Assembly (NCBI GenBank): GCA_035222895.1
Contig: JAVYIG010004996.1
Location: 1-64,000, forward strand
DNA: 64,000 nucleotides
Direction: 5' to 3'
From: Strongylocentrotus droebachiensis
Lineage: Eukaryota > Echinodermata > Echinoidea > Camarodonta > Strongylocentrotidae
The position numbers and the translations under genes were made by a program. This document shows, piece by piece, positions 23,831 through 35,150 of the stretch. Positions within the stretch are counted from its first letter, which is position 1, and every line of letters starts with the position of its first letter. The notes below the pieces were generated by a model. That model did not search any database. It had not been told where the DNA came from and saw only the letters and a program-made list of their open reading frames with translations.

Positions 23831-26672
23831 GTTAGTTCCAATTTTGCCTCCTGTTCATCCAAGCGTGAACACATACCGCACAAAAATGATACCAAATTTA
23901 TTGGGATAAAACACTCTTTCATAAGATGTATAGTAATTTACTGTTCATAGATGATTTTAAAAATAATTATCAATTTACTAGGTGTAGACTTTTTTTTTGT
24001 ACTCACACTGTGTAATACTCCCCGGCGAAACCCAGCCTTGTATCGTATATAGGCCTGTTTGTCTATTTGCCTCTATTTGTGCATCGGTAACAACTTTAGA
24101 CTCTATTCTTCAGAATTTAATTATCAACGAAATGATAAATGATAACTTAGTAATTAAAAATGTATTTAAATGATGAATGTGAATTACGTACTTTTAATTT
24201 GTGTTCTTAATCATTAGATGCATCTCCTTCATCTAATCAATCCATCTTTGACCGGATCAAGAGTGAGAAAGAGAAGAATGGCAGTCTAGTCTGTTTCATC
24301 GGATCTGTCATCAGGATCCTGCTCGGCCATTGTAAGTCTACCGACTGGCAGACGGTCCAGGCCAGTGACTATCCAGAAATCTATTAAACAACGGGACCCG
24401 GGGGGGGGGGTGCAATTTGGTAGACAACTCCCGCCAATTAAAAAAGTCTAGGACATGTCTAGAGACTCTTCGAGACTTGACTGTCTCGGCAGTCCTATTT
24501 CAGGCGCGGATCTACGGGGGGGTTTAGGGGGTTTAAACCCCCCCCCCCCCTTGGGCGGCCCCCCCCCCCCCCAAAAAAAAGGAAAAAAAAAAGAAAAAAA
24601 GAAAGAAAAAAGAACGCACGCTGTAGAGAGAAACCCTTTCAAGTGCAAATATTGTGAGAAGATATTCAACTCATCTGGTAACTTAACCAAACACATGATA
24701 ACTCTGGATATAACTGTGTATTATTCTGTTACTTGATTTAAAAAGGCGTTATCATGCACTGCTTTTTATGGTCTCCATTGTGTTAATAGATGCCAGGAAA
24801 ACATCATTTACGGGGTTCAAATAAACTACACCCCAAAAAAATCGGCTCGCCGCTTCGCGGCTCGTTGACGATGCTCCGCATCGTCATTATTTTGGTCAAA
24901 CCCCCCCTTAGCAAAAAGCTAGATCCGCCCCTGTATTTGCCCAAGAGCTAGTATGCAAGCACAGACTCTAATTTGACACTGTGACCATAATTTCTAAAAG
25001 ACTTGAGCGGAGCCTCGATGATTATGTCAGTCACTGGCTTTGTTCAGGAGGGGCTAAAGTACAGAGCATATATTAGTCTCATATTGCAGATATTGTTACG
25101 CACAACGAATGACAAAGATTTGTGTCTGCAAATTGCCCAAGACACTACCCACAACAACAATTTAAATGTGGGGGAGGGGTGTGATTTTCAAGCAATCATA
25201 TTACTGCTAGAATACGAATTATTTTAAATAATAAGACCTCAAAAAGATACTGACAAATAGTCACAGGGGTTTTACATGTATATAGCAGAATCCGCTTTGC
25301 CTACTTTCACTGAATGTTCAGAATTACAGAAAATCGATTAATAGATGAAATGGTGCCGTATGAGGAGTACGGCAAATCGTGTATGAGTATAACCATTCAT
25401 TGAAAGATAAATCCCTGTTAACTTGTAATTCGAGCTATACCAATGTATAAACAACAAAAAGCCATTATCATTTGATATAAAATGTATGGATTCTTTCTTA
25501 AATTAATTCCGTGCTTTTTTTTTACAGCTATCGTGTCATTATTTATGGTAATAACCATCGCCATTCTCATTACAATGATAGCAATTGGTAAGTATAATAT
25601 TTCTTGAAAAAATATATAAGTTATAACGTCTGCAAAATCAGTATAGGCCTATGTAGTAATTTATAGTCATGATCATTGGATGCAGAAATATGTAGATTGA
25701 CATTTTACTCACTCTCGATGAAGAAATGATAGAAAATATTATAGAGAATATTGAAAGAGTAGACTACATAAAAAGGTATAGTCCCCATCCAACCGATAAT
25801 CATACCGCTTTCTATTTCACATGATTGTGCAATAGAAGCATTTTACATGATAAAATGGAACATTTATATTCAATATGAATTATACTGAAGATATTTATCC
25901 TTAGATAATCATATTTCAACTTTTTAAAGAGAATATTTTGCCTCTCCACCCTCGATCCACCAATTATATTCGGAAACTTGGCGTGACGAAGTTGTCGATC
26001 TGCATACCAAAAAATGCTTTCATGTTATACAAATAGAGTACCGAAGTGCTAACGTCACGATATTCAATCGGCGTTAAGGTTACTGGTTCTTAACAATGAG
26101 CATGTACGTGACGTTCGCCGCGAAATCATTCAAGCAACGGGCTAACTAGAGCAGGGTAAATTCAGTGCTTGAAAATGGTTTACCAGTAGCCTATACAGGA
26201 ACGAATGCTTGATTAATTAAACGTAACAGACACTAATGAATCGTTTTGTACAAACAACACAATTTCATATGAATTATTGAAAACTTATTGCATTTTCTTT
26301 GTTTTTTTGTTTTTGTGGGGGCGTCGACGTACCCTAGCGCCCGCTGCGTACAGTCATGATTTATTGGCTAAGCAATGGCCTCGTTACTGTGAGTCCCCAG
26401 TATCAAAACCGTGTCGATGTGCTAGCTTAGTGCCCTTTTATGAGGTATTAATCCCCATTACTGTCAGTTATGACTTTAGGACGTAGGTCCCCTAATTGAT
26501 TAGCATAGTAGCACACACATTCTTAAGCAGTCACGCAAAACAAACACTCCCCAATTGTCATTCAATACAATCTGAGCATGTGTACTATTATCTGTTAGGA
26601 ATAAATTATTGTCAAAATCATTCAATAAATTGGGATAAAAAAAATTATTCCACCATTATGACCAACAGTGTA

Positions 26673-26706
<34 letters not shown>

Positions 26707-29700
26707 TTTTCAAGTGTGAAAATGAAAAGATTTTTCAAAAATAAAAAAAACATGCCGAAAAGTTACATTTGTATTGAGCCGGTTTAAGAAGCGATCCCGG
26801 GACCAAAAGCGGGGAGAAGAATATTTCACTTCGTCACTCCATTTTTTAATGGGCAATTACTTTAGCAAAATACACAAATTTGACAGAGGCAGAATTTGTG
26901 ATGATTGCGAAGACTGTGACATGACCCATGGAGGGGGGGGGGGGGGGGGGGGGGGTTGCAGCACCATTGTCCCCATTGTTGGGGATGGGGAATTGGAAAA
27001 GTCGAGGTTGAAAACTAAATAGTGATTCATTAATACTGTGACATGGATTATGGGCCTGTAAGCCTATAACAAATATAATCTTTGAAATTTCGAAGCTGGG
27101 GTTAACTAATTAATTATGGATCATTATTGAAGAAGAAAAAAATTATCAAATTCCAGGATAAAATTTAAAAGCTTAATAAGGATTATTATTTTGAAAAGTC
27201 CGGGGCCTAACTTAGATACAGGTGAACCTCGTCATCTTGTCTTCTTGTCCCAAACAAGTCGACTTGCCAAGTTTCAACAACTCGTCATTTGGTCTTCTTG
27301 TCCCAAACAAGTCGACTTGCCGGGTTTCAACAACTCGACTTCTCATAATTTAACCCGTCGTCCTGTCTTCTTATCTCGTCATCTGGTTGGCACTTATGAG
27401 ATTCTGTGGTTTGGGGCTTGTTAGCACACGATTGTTTGGAGCCAGCAACCTTGAGAACTATAGGCCAGTAAGCCGTCACACTTACAGCGTGTCCACACAC
27501 AAGTTTTGTTATCCCGAAACTCTATAAAGAAACGTCGTATAAAGAGTCATCCTATGAATTCCAGGGCGTCCACACACACGAAACGTCGTACAAAGAATCA
27601 TAGTATAACTTCCAGGGCGTCCGCACACACAAGAAAGTAATCCCGAAACTCTACAGCGAAACGTCGTATAGGTATGCAGTTCGCTACTGCGGTCATAAAA
27701 CGGAAGTGGAAATGAGAGGTCAGGTCTTATTTCGCGTGCGGTCACGTTAAGCCCCGACCAGTTATACCGTTCTAGTTCGACCAGTTATACTGGTAACGTC
27801 CACACACAACACATTCCGTGATTCTTTATCGAGTTCTATAGTTCGAAACGATGCCCAGACCCGCGTTTCGTTATACGACGTTTCGCTATACGACGTATCG
27901 TTAGTAAGCGTACACACACACACACAATTTCATCTATAACCAGGGTATGTGAGTTATAACTATCCCGAAACGGTATACTGTTTCGGGATAGTTATACGAT
28001 GAATTTGTTGTGTGTGGACACAGGGCAAGGTAATCTGTATAGACGAAGGTGAATAGTCTCACACTAAACTTTTAATAAGTTGTATTTGTTCTGAATGATA
28101 GAAAAAGCTTATACTTCCGAACCGGATGTAAATGATGTAAATAAATTTATCACTTGATGACAACAACAAATATAAACGAACGGCAGAATAAGAAAACATT
28201 CCAGTAGACCGACGCATGCGAGAGCGGGAGCCATGAGGCGGATGACCCAAGAGCGTCGGTCTCCTGAACCCAGTAGTTTTCCCGAGAATGATATATTATA
28301 CAAATATACACTGTCTTGAGAGGTTCTGGTTTAAACTATGCGCAAGCTAGAGGTGACTCCAATAGTACTATTTGCTGAGAGGCGCAGCCCCGAAGCAAAT
28401 GGTACTTTTGGAGTCACCGAGGCCCATAGTTTTAACCAGTACCCCGAATAGAAGGCATGGTATATTTTTTTTATATCCTGCATCAAAACATTATTTTATT
28501 AAAAAATAAATAAAAACAAACATTTTTGGGAACAAAACAAATTAGAACAAAAAAAAATGTCAATTTTTTTCTAAAAAGATTTAAAATATTTTGTTTTCAT
28601 TAAATTAAGATTTAAAAAAAAAAAAGAAAAAAAAAAAATCACATTTTGTTCAACTCCCAAATAGTACTCCCAACTAGTACTCTCATATATATAGTACTTT
28701 CTAAAAAATGGTCATGTGACGAGCTCTCAACCAATCAAAAGCCAATAAATTGTTGATGCAGGATATAATAGTAACGGGGGCCGCCAGTCTCGCCAAACAT
28801 AACAATTCGTGTTCAGGTCCACGAGACCGACAAAGTGATCCGATGGGCAGCAGATGAAAGTGTGATTATCACACTTTCATCTGCTGCCCATCGGATCACT
28901 TTGTCGGTCTCGTGGACCTGAACACTAATTGTTATGTTTGGCGAGACTGGCGGCCCCCGTTACTACTATATCCTGCATCAAAACTTCTGATGTAAGTCCT
29001 TTAAAAGGACTTACACCAGAAGAATTTAAAGTCGTCGTTGCTAACAATTCAGTATCATTTATTTCACTAACCACAGGAGCCGTTTATTTTGACGACTGCC
29101 CTGCACAAAAACTTATCCCTATCTATTTGATCACTATGGGGGCGGCTTCCATAGTACAGACCTTGATCGATCTGAAGGGGAGGGCTCAGCGCTCTAGACT
29201 ACCATCAGAAGAACAGGCCGACTTCAAACCCAACAAAGTGGAGAGCAGAATCAGCTATATCATCGGATCATTCATATTCGGATTTTTCATCGCCGGTGAC
29301 TATTTAATCGTTTTCCGCCCGACTATTAAATTCCAATGAAAGAGATGTATTATTTTGTTATATAATCTGTTTAATGTGTCTTAAGTAAAAGGTCTTATAA
29401 TTTCCGACCTTGCCAACACGTACAATTCGGTATCCCATGCTGAATCCGTCTGCAAAGTCCCAACATCAGTATCGATGTCATCATCTGTGTATAGTCAACA
29501 TGGTTTGGCTCACGGAAAGTTTTAGTGACTAAACCCTCATATGCAAAAGGTCGCTCCTCTCCTAATAGTTTCCCCTCTGCTTTTGAGAACTTTTGCGTGG
29601 AAGACGTTCTTGCATGATTCCTTTCATGACATTGTCGTTTGAAATTAACTTCATAAACACGGACAAATTAATACCGTGGGTTTTACTTTCCTATTTTCAC

Positions 29701-29934
29701 CACTGCTTTCATTCAGGAAATGTATGGATATGTCGGATCTTCAGGCCCAACACCACGGACATTTCTGCTACTGACTACTGCCACCCGAGGCTCTACTACT
29801 TCGCCTTCTGGTGGAACATGGTCTGCTACATCATCGGGGTCATCTCCTTTATCTGCTGCTGCTGTTGCGGCTGCCTGGCCCGCCTTAAGGCCAAGGCCGC
29901 CGGCGCAAACGCTGAGAACAAAGACGTCCCCTAG
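23788..29934 (+). CDS. TMEM272-like four-pass membrane protein (5 coding exons)
   Basis: Coding exons are 23788-23830, 24218-24331, 25528-25587, 29077-29295 and 29717-29934. All have AG/GT borders and compatible phases, giving 217 residues ending at TAG 29932-29934. Hydrophobic segments fall at about residues 53-77, 84-105, 131-154 and 169-197. GAVYFDDCPAQKLIPIYLI after the first segment, and a Cys-run (192-196) at the end of the fourth, are typical of the TMEM272-like family of echinoderms and other invertebrates. The start is the first ATG of an exon preceded by CTATTTACCAG, so a non-coding 5' exon probably lies upstream. The role is unknown; location should be a cell membrane. Recognition is by motif; a protein search would settle it. 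Confidence 0.85.
24218..24331 (+). CDS. TMEM272-like exon 2
   Basis: The acceptor is TCATTAG and the donor GTAAGT. It encodes residues 15-52: a polar stretch with FDRIKSEKEKNG, then a moderately hydrophobic LVCFIGSVIRILLG just before the first membrane segment. Phase joins exon 1 (A|AT) and exon 3 (T|CT) cleanly. Confidence 0.85.
24501..24933. mobile_element. 433-bp MITE with TSD TATTT, in TMEM272-like intron 2
   Basis: It begins CAGGCGCGGATC and ends GATCCGCCCCTG, and is flanked on both sides by TATTT (24496-24500 and 24934-24938). Poly-G/poly-C runs and a purine-rich stretch lie inside. It carries a C2H2 zinc-finger fragment on the + strand (24610-24735). No transposase is encoded, so it would have moved in trans. 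TIR sequence and length resemble hAT-type MITEs, but the 5-bp TSD is shorter than the usual 8. Confidence 0.75.
24610..24735 (+). pseudogene. C2H2 zinc-finger gene fragment inside the MITE
   Basis: The frame reads THAVERNPFKCKYCEKIF, then NSSGNLTKH. It has a degraded TGEKP-like linker, the CxxC pair, the Phe and Leu of the finger core and the first His. The second His expected four residues later is replaced by Leu, and the frame stops at 24735. It is thus part of one Kruppel-type finger captured by the element, with no reason to think it is expressed. Confidence 0.75.
25528..25587 (+). CDS. TMEM272-like exon 3 (first membrane segment)
   Basis: The acceptor follows a long pyrimidine tract (TTTTTTTTTACAG) and the donor is GTAAGT. 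The 60 bases encode SIVSLFMVITIAILITMIAI, an uninterrupted hydrophobic helix. Phase joins G|GA to exon 4. Confidence 0.85.
27484..28018. mobile_element. TIR element with internal CGTCGTATA repeats
   Basis: The ends read 'gcgtgtccacacaca' (27487) and 'tgtgtgtggacac' (28008). Inside, 'gaaacgtcgtata' or close variants occur at least four times, together with repeated 'gtccacacac' blocks and an inverted pair 'atcccgaaacggtatactg' / 'tgtttcgggatagttata' near 27963-27997. No protein is encoded. Confidence 0.55.
28320..28440. repeat. Imperfect palindrome, about 55-bp arms
   Basis: 'ggttctggtttaaactatg' and 'ggtgactccaatagtac' on the left match 'gtacttttggagtcacc' and 'catagttttaaccagtacc' on the right. 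It sits directly next to two more palindromic units. Confidence 0.65.
28472..28767. repeat. AT-rich block bounded by inverted TATATCCTGCATCAA
   Basis: TATATCCTGCATCAA at 28472-28486 is mirrored by TTGATGCAGGATATA at 28753-28767. The interior is very AT-rich with long A and T runs. The right terminus is shared with the palindrome that follows, so three copies of this 15-mer alternate in orientation within 510 bp. Confidence 0.65.
28753..28982. repeat. 230-bp near-perfect palindrome in intron 3
   Basis: The sequence folds around 28867 (GTGTGATTATCACAC). Arms of about 110 bp contain 'gtaacgggggccgcc', 'ggtccacgagaccgacaaag' and 'gggcagcagatgaaag'; only scattered mismatches were seen. Both ends carry TTGATGCAGGATATA. 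It ends 94 bp before the acceptor of exon 4. A foldback MITE or a fresh inverted duplication could explain it. Confidence 0.85.
29077..29295 (+). CDS. TMEM272-like exon 4 (segments 2 and 3)
   Basis: The acceptor is CTAACCACAG and the donor GTGACT. It encodes residues 73-145, including YFDDCPAQKLIPIYLI, a basic/acidic loop, and SRISYIIGSFIFGFFIA. The open frame runs upstream through the palindrome, but the family start (GAVYF) and the acceptor fix the border at 29077. The GTGACT donor is weaker than the other donors of the gene. Confidence 0.85.
29717..29934 (+). CDS. TMEM272-like exon 5 (last segment and C terminus)
   Basis: The acceptor is TTCATTCAG. It encodes GNVWICRIFRPN, a loop with two Cys, the fourth membrane segment, a CCCCCGC cluster that could be palmitoylated, and a short basic tail ending DVP. 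GC content is much higher than in the neighbouring intron. The stop is TAG. Confidence 0.85.
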
Positions 29935-30089
29935 ATAGATCTTGATGACAAGGACGACGATGGCGATGATGATGATGATGATGATGTGGAATATGTAAGA
30001 TGATACCGTTAATGACGGTGATGACGACGATGATTCCTGCACATATATCTGTATATTGCGGCACCGTTCTTAAACAAAAACAAAACAAA
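29935..30089 (+). other. 3' untranslated region of the TMEM272-like gene
   Basis: It follows the stop codon directly and holds a (GATGAT)n-like stretch at about 29962-29988. No AATAAA is seen before the minisatellite, so the end of the transcript is not placed. Confidence 0.4.
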
Positions 30090-30915
30090 AAGTCATGTTT
30101 ATTGGTGTTGTACCCAGAGACCCGCCTACTTCCTCCCCCTCTCCCTGTTTGAAGGCCAACTCAGTCAGTACACCATGTAGTGCGTCTCATGTCGCGTACT
30201 TCCTCCCCCTCTCCCTGTTTGAAAGCCGACTCAGTCAGTACACCGTGTAGTGCGTCCCCTCTCCCTGTTTGAAGGCCGACTCAGTCAGTACACCATGTAG
30301 TGCGTCCCCTCTCCCTGTTTGAAGGCCGACTCAGTCAGTACACCATGTAGTGCGTCTCATGTCGCGTACTTCCTTCCCCTCTCCCTGTTTGAAGGCCGAC
30401 TCAGTCAGTACATCGTGTAGTGCGTCTCATGTCGCGTACTTCCTCCCCCTCTCACTGTTTGAAGGCCGACTCAGTCAGTACACCGTGTAGTGCGTCTCAT
30501 GTCGCGTACTTCCTCCCCCTCTCCCTGTTTGAAGGCCGACTCAGTCAGTACACCGTGTAGTGCGTCTCATGTCGCGTACTTCCTCCCCCTCTCCCTGTTT
30601 GAAGGCCGACTCAGTCAGTACACCGTGTAGTGCGTCCCCTCTCCCTGTTTGAAGGCCGACTCAGTCAGTACACCATGTAGTGCGTCCCCTCTCCCTGTTT
30701 GAAGGCCGACTCAGTCAGTACACCATGTAGTGCGTCTCATGTCGCGTACTTCCTCCCCCTCTCCCTGTTTGAAGGCCGACTCAGTCAGTACACCATGTAG
30801 TGCGTCTCATGTCGCATGGTGCTACCCAGAGACCCGCGTACTTCCTCCCTCTCCCTGTTTGAAGGCCGACTCAGTCAGTACACCATGTAGTGCGTCTCAT
30901 GTCTCATGGTGCTAC
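30090..30915. repeat. Minisatellite with two unit lengths, about 12 copies
   Basis: The core 'gaaggccgactcagtcagta' recurs about 12 times. Long units (about 71 bp) include 'tctcatgtcgcgtacttcc'; short units (about 48 bp) lack it. Copies differ by few substitutions (caccatg/caccgtg), which implies recent expansion. Open frames inside are meaningless. Confidence 0.95.
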
Positions 30916-33389
30916 CCAGTTTTTCCCCAACCCTTACATTTCTGGATACGCCTATAGTTTTCGATATTGCACCTGCTTACTTTTGTAAAACTTTTCGAAA
31001 TATTGAAATGTTGGTGGGGGGGGGGGGGGGGAGGGGGCATAAGACGTTTTACCCAATGCTGGATATGCCACTGGTAATAACATTAGCAAATTGATTGTCT
31101 CTGTTCGCGTCATAAATGTTTTGAAAATTATAAATTGTCTTCATATATGTTTTCTATTCAGTAAAGAAAGACGTAGGCGTTGTGTGTTATAGACTCAACC
31201 GATTTTAGTTTACTCATTCTTAAACACACTCTCAATATCTACACATTAATAAGACAAATTAGCGATTAAAACAATAAATAGGGTTTCTCATTATAGCTTG
31301 GTAATTATAAAGTGTTTCGCTCTGTGCCCTCTATAATTCGTTTTTGTATAGACCCCTCGGTGGAACAGCGCCACTATAGTGTTGGCGGATGCTGAGTAGG
31401 GCACTCCAACCGTTTATCTCTTATATTATTTGTGTACATATCATATTGCGTAATGTGATGCACGCAAAAGCAACTTTGAACGAAGAAGTCTTTTCATAAG
31501 CTCTTCGTAAAGACATTACATTCCAAAGTGTTATAATGTGTTCCTGCTGTATTGGAGTTGACGGTCGAGTCTAGGTCGGTGTCAAAATACATGTTTTCAT
31601 AGCTAGGCTAGTCTCTTACATAGTCATAGATGATAGTGCGTATATGAGGGCCAGAGGATAGCATATTCAACGAGGCTTGGATAATGTTACAGCAGGAACA
31701 CATTATAACACGTTGGCTTATCCATTCAAAGTTGTTTTTGCGTTCACATCACAGAGTAAGAGAAACCCATTCAAACCTGTTGCCTGTAAACCTACAGGCT
31801 GGTAGTATTTTCATTTGCTTAGATTTGAATATATATCCGCATAAAAAAGAGGTATTATAATCGAAAATATACGTGGTGTTACCGTAAACCTAAGCCTAGC
31901 TGTAAAGATTACAATATATATATTGAATAAAATGTAAGACTATTTGTAAATATACTTCAATAATTGTGATGGAGTTAAAGTACAATATATTCCCACCTTT
32001 CTTTAAGGTTACAGTGAAGAGAAACTCGGCTAAAAGAGCACGGGATCTTATTAACAGAACAAATTATTTGGAAGAAAAAAAACAACTTCATGACAACATC
32101 ACAACTCTAAATCTTTGTATCATGACTTTTTTTTATTTCCCCTATTCGTTTATGTCATAACATGTAGATAATGTGATCAGTGTATAAGATGATATGCACT
32201 GTCACAATGTATTGTAGGAATATGAGCAGCTGTGTGACGTCAAAGCTTTCATCAGCTTATAAAGTTACAACTTTCGCAGTTTGATGAAACGATTTCTTTA
32301 TGCCTTTATCTCTTTTCGTTTCCTTTGATATAACAATATCAAATATGCATGCCTTGGCGATTACAAAATGGTTTGTAGGGATAGATGTCTTTCAATAAAC
32401 AGAGGTTTTGTAGAAAATACGAATAATTTCTTTACGATTGTATAGTTTTGTTGGTATTGATTTATCAATAGGAAAATATGACGTTAGTCTTGCAGAGTTT
32501 ATTGATATTTATATATTATTCCACTTACATTTTAGCCTTTTATCCCTTTAATTGTATCTCCTGACATATAAAGATGCATAATGTGTCATGAAAGTAACCG
32601 TTCAAGGTCTTATTTATTCGAAGAGAAAAATTAGTCAGGCTTACTGAATTCTACTTGGGATTTCCCAAAATATGAATGATCGCCAGGGGGTAGTAACCAC
32701 ATATTTTTTTTGGGGGGAAAGCTGAATTTTTTTTATTAGAACTTTTCTTGAGCCTGAATTAGGCAGAATAAACGAAGTTATTGTGGATTAATATGCAAAA
32801 CATTATTATTCAAATCGAAAGTATATCATATTCATACTAATGTATATTTTGTAATATAAATATTTTCGTCGTATTTCATCTTTTTTTATTCTTCAAAGTT
32901 AGTGTAACTATTTGTTATTGATAAGTAAATAAATGTATACATTAACAATTTTCGTGGATATTTCGGTAATTCTTTTGTTTAATGTAATATTTATTCGTCT
33001 GAAATGGTCAATCATGATAACACCACATTACATAATCAGAACATGATTTCTTAACACAAAAATATATTCCGACTGGCCTGGAATTCTGGCGGGGATTTGC
33101 TTTTGGTTTAAGCGCATTAGATTATTCGAAAATTATAAAATACTTTTGATGTTCGATTGAACCTCAGTTTACATACAGTTTACCTAAAGATTTTATGATG
33201 GTATTTTTATTTCTTCAAATTTTCTGACACATGATAAACTTTCCCCATTTAAGGTTTAAAGGTAATGCGATAACCTAACTATAGACAAGTCTCCACACTG
33301 GTGGAGAAATGACAATGGACTGTTATACATCCAAGGGGTGGGGTGGGGCGGGGGCTGAGGGCAATAATATGCTGAATCATATTATGTGA

Positions 33390-33390
<1 letters not shown>
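30916..33390. other. Intergenic DNA, no gene seen
   Basis: AT-rich with a poly-G run near 31015-31036 and an inverted repeat at 31455-31757 (listed separately). The open frame at 31966-32160 has no recognised domain. No exon is supported. Confidence 0.45.
31455..31757. repeat. Inverted repeat pair
   Basis: 'gtgatgcacgcaaaagcaac' plus 'ttataatgtgttcctgctgta' on the left match 'tacagcaggaacacattataa' and 'gttgtttttgcgttcacatc' on the right. Arms of about 95 and 70 bp flank a spacer of 135 bp. It fits a foldback MITE. Confidence 0.65.

Positions 33391-33391
<1 letters not shown>

Positions 33392-33436
<45 letters not shown>
33392..33436. repeat. (GA)n microsatellite
   Basis: About 22 dinucleotide units, followed by an interrupted purine-rich stretch. 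Confidence 0.95.
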
Positions 33437-33439
<3 letters not shown>

Positions 33440-33833
33440 TGAGATCGAGAGAGGAGAGACGGGGGTATTTAGGAAGTATGCATGTCTGGGTCTGTATTCT
33501 ACTTCGATCTTCCCCATTTCCTTTTCTATATTTCGAACATGTCATGCCTGTAGGCCTAAATAGTCTGCATCAAATTAATTATTTCCAATCAAATTAATTT
33601 TTTCCGCACTGAAGCTTAATTAGTTAATTTTCATTTATATTCAATCATTATTATTATTAATAGTAGTGTTATTAATCAACATCATTACTGTTAAATCTAC
33701 ATTATTTCATTTAATTTTAAATTTATTATTATTCATCTTTTTTTAATTTTCTATTAAAAATTTTTTTTTTAATTATTGTCATTATTATCATCATTCATCA
33801 TCATTTTATGTTAGTTTGGCGGCATGAAATTTA

Positions 33834-34196
33834 TATAGCGCCATCTGCGGCGATGAGAAAAAATTTGTGCACTGAGCTGAAAGCCTGGTCAAATCAAGAA
33901 GTTGCTGGTAACTTCTTGGTCAAATGCGTCATGCTCATGCAGACTTGATATTAGTAACCAAAGAATTCTAGACTTTTTCTCCGGATGAAGAAATCTTTTG
34001 AATCAACTACTATTTTTAATATTTGACATTACATCAATTATGTACAAGAATTGTGTATCGTACGCCATCAACTATTTATTCATCCGGAGCAAAAATCGAG
34101 AATTCTGTGGTTACAAACACCAAGTCTGACGCCTTTGACCAGGCTTTCTGCTGCACAATTTTCTTATCGCCTCAGATGGCGCTATACAAGTGCACC
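33834..34196. mobile_element. Foldback MITE with TATAGCGCCATCTG ends
   Basis: TATAGCGCCATCTG at 33834 is mirrored by CAGATGGCGCTATA ending at 34196. Arms of about 130 bp also share 'gaaagcctggtcaaa', 'gaattct' and 'ctccggatgaa' blocks in mirrored order. A TA target site is possible. No protein is encoded. Confidence 0.8.
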
Positions 34197-34860
34197 TTTA
34201 ACTTTGCAAGAGGTGCCCCTTTTTACATAGAAATAGTGCCCCTTTTACTTTGAAAAATGCCCATATAAATTTGTTAAAGTGCCTCTTCCCCTTTTTCAAC
34301 TCTGATAAGTGCCCCTTTTACTTCGACAAGTTCCCATTTTCCTTTGCAATAATTGTCCATTTTCCATTCTCATAAGTGCTATTTTTAATCTCTAGTACTT
34401 GCACCTTTTCAGGTACGAGAAGTGCCTCTTTTTACTTTTGATAAGTGCCCCTGCACCTCTGATAATTGCTCTATTAAAATCTGAGAGGTGCCTCTTCTAC
34501 TTTGACGAGTGCTCCTTCCCCTTTTAATAACTACCCCATTTTAACTCGGATAAGCGCACCTTATATTTTCACATGTGCCCCTTTTCCTTATAATAAGTGC
34601 CCCATTAAAAAAGAGCCCCTTCCCCTTCCCATAAGTGCCCCTTTTCAGGTAAGAGAAGTTACTCCTTTTCACATCAGATAAGTGACCCCTTCACCTCCGA
34701 TAAATGCCCCTTTAAAATCTGATCGGTGTCCATTTTTTTCTTGCAACTAACGCACATGTTCCTTTATTATAAGTGCCCCTTTTTCATTCACATAAATGCC
34801 CCCTTCCACCTCTTATACCTATCGAAATCTGATGGGGGCCCCTTTTCCGTCGACAAATGG
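34197..34860. repeat. Degenerate array of AAGTGCCCCTTTT units, copy 1
   Basis: Units of about 25-35 bp (aagtgccccttttNNtttNNgataa...) are repeated about 22 times with heavy variation. The order of variant units matches, in reverse complement, part of 52820-54030. The two are therefore diverged copies of one long element rather than independent arrays. Confidence 0.8.
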
Positions 34861-35150
34861 TACACAAATCTAATATTAGAAATTGTTATATTTATGGATA
34901 TTTCAGCCGTCTCTGAACCGATTTCGATCAAACAAAGATGATTTTGTCATTTAAATTGTATGTTCTTTCAAATTTGATACTCAGTTTTCCATTATCTCAC
35001 AAAAAATTATTTTGTGTAGCGCCCTCTGCAACAGAACTCAACAATCCCTTTAAGCTCATATTCCTTCTGTTGCTGTTCTATTTTCATCCAAGCAAGCTGC
35101 CTCTTCACCTCGGCTTCTCTCATCCTCTCACTTGCGGAAAGGCCATCGAC
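34861..35150. other. No gene seen
   Basis: AT-rich spacer between the array and the MITE. The open frame at 34938-35216 crosses into the MITE and has no recognised domain. Confidence 0.4.

Larger units (their letters stand above)
25588..29076. other. TMEM272-like intron 3, repeat-rich
   Basis: A 3.5-kb intron. It holds (TA)n/poly-T near 26671-26710, a poly-G run near 26932-26955, a 55-bp direct duplication near 27225-27345, an element at 27484-28018 and three palindromic structures at 28320-28982. No further exon is supported; open frames here are repeat-derived. Confidence 0.6.

Noticed and set aside
28929..29076. Upstream extension of the TMEM272-like exon 4 frame to an ATG
   Set aside because: The extension lies in the 230-bp palindrome and intron. 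The acceptor at 29076/29077 and the phase from exon 3 give a clean join without it.
30090..30915. CRISPR-like array
   Set aside because: Units have no unique spacers; this is a eukaryotic minisatellite.
34023..34253. 76-aa open frame
   Set aside because: It lies across a foldback MITE arm and the start of the AAGTGCCCC array.
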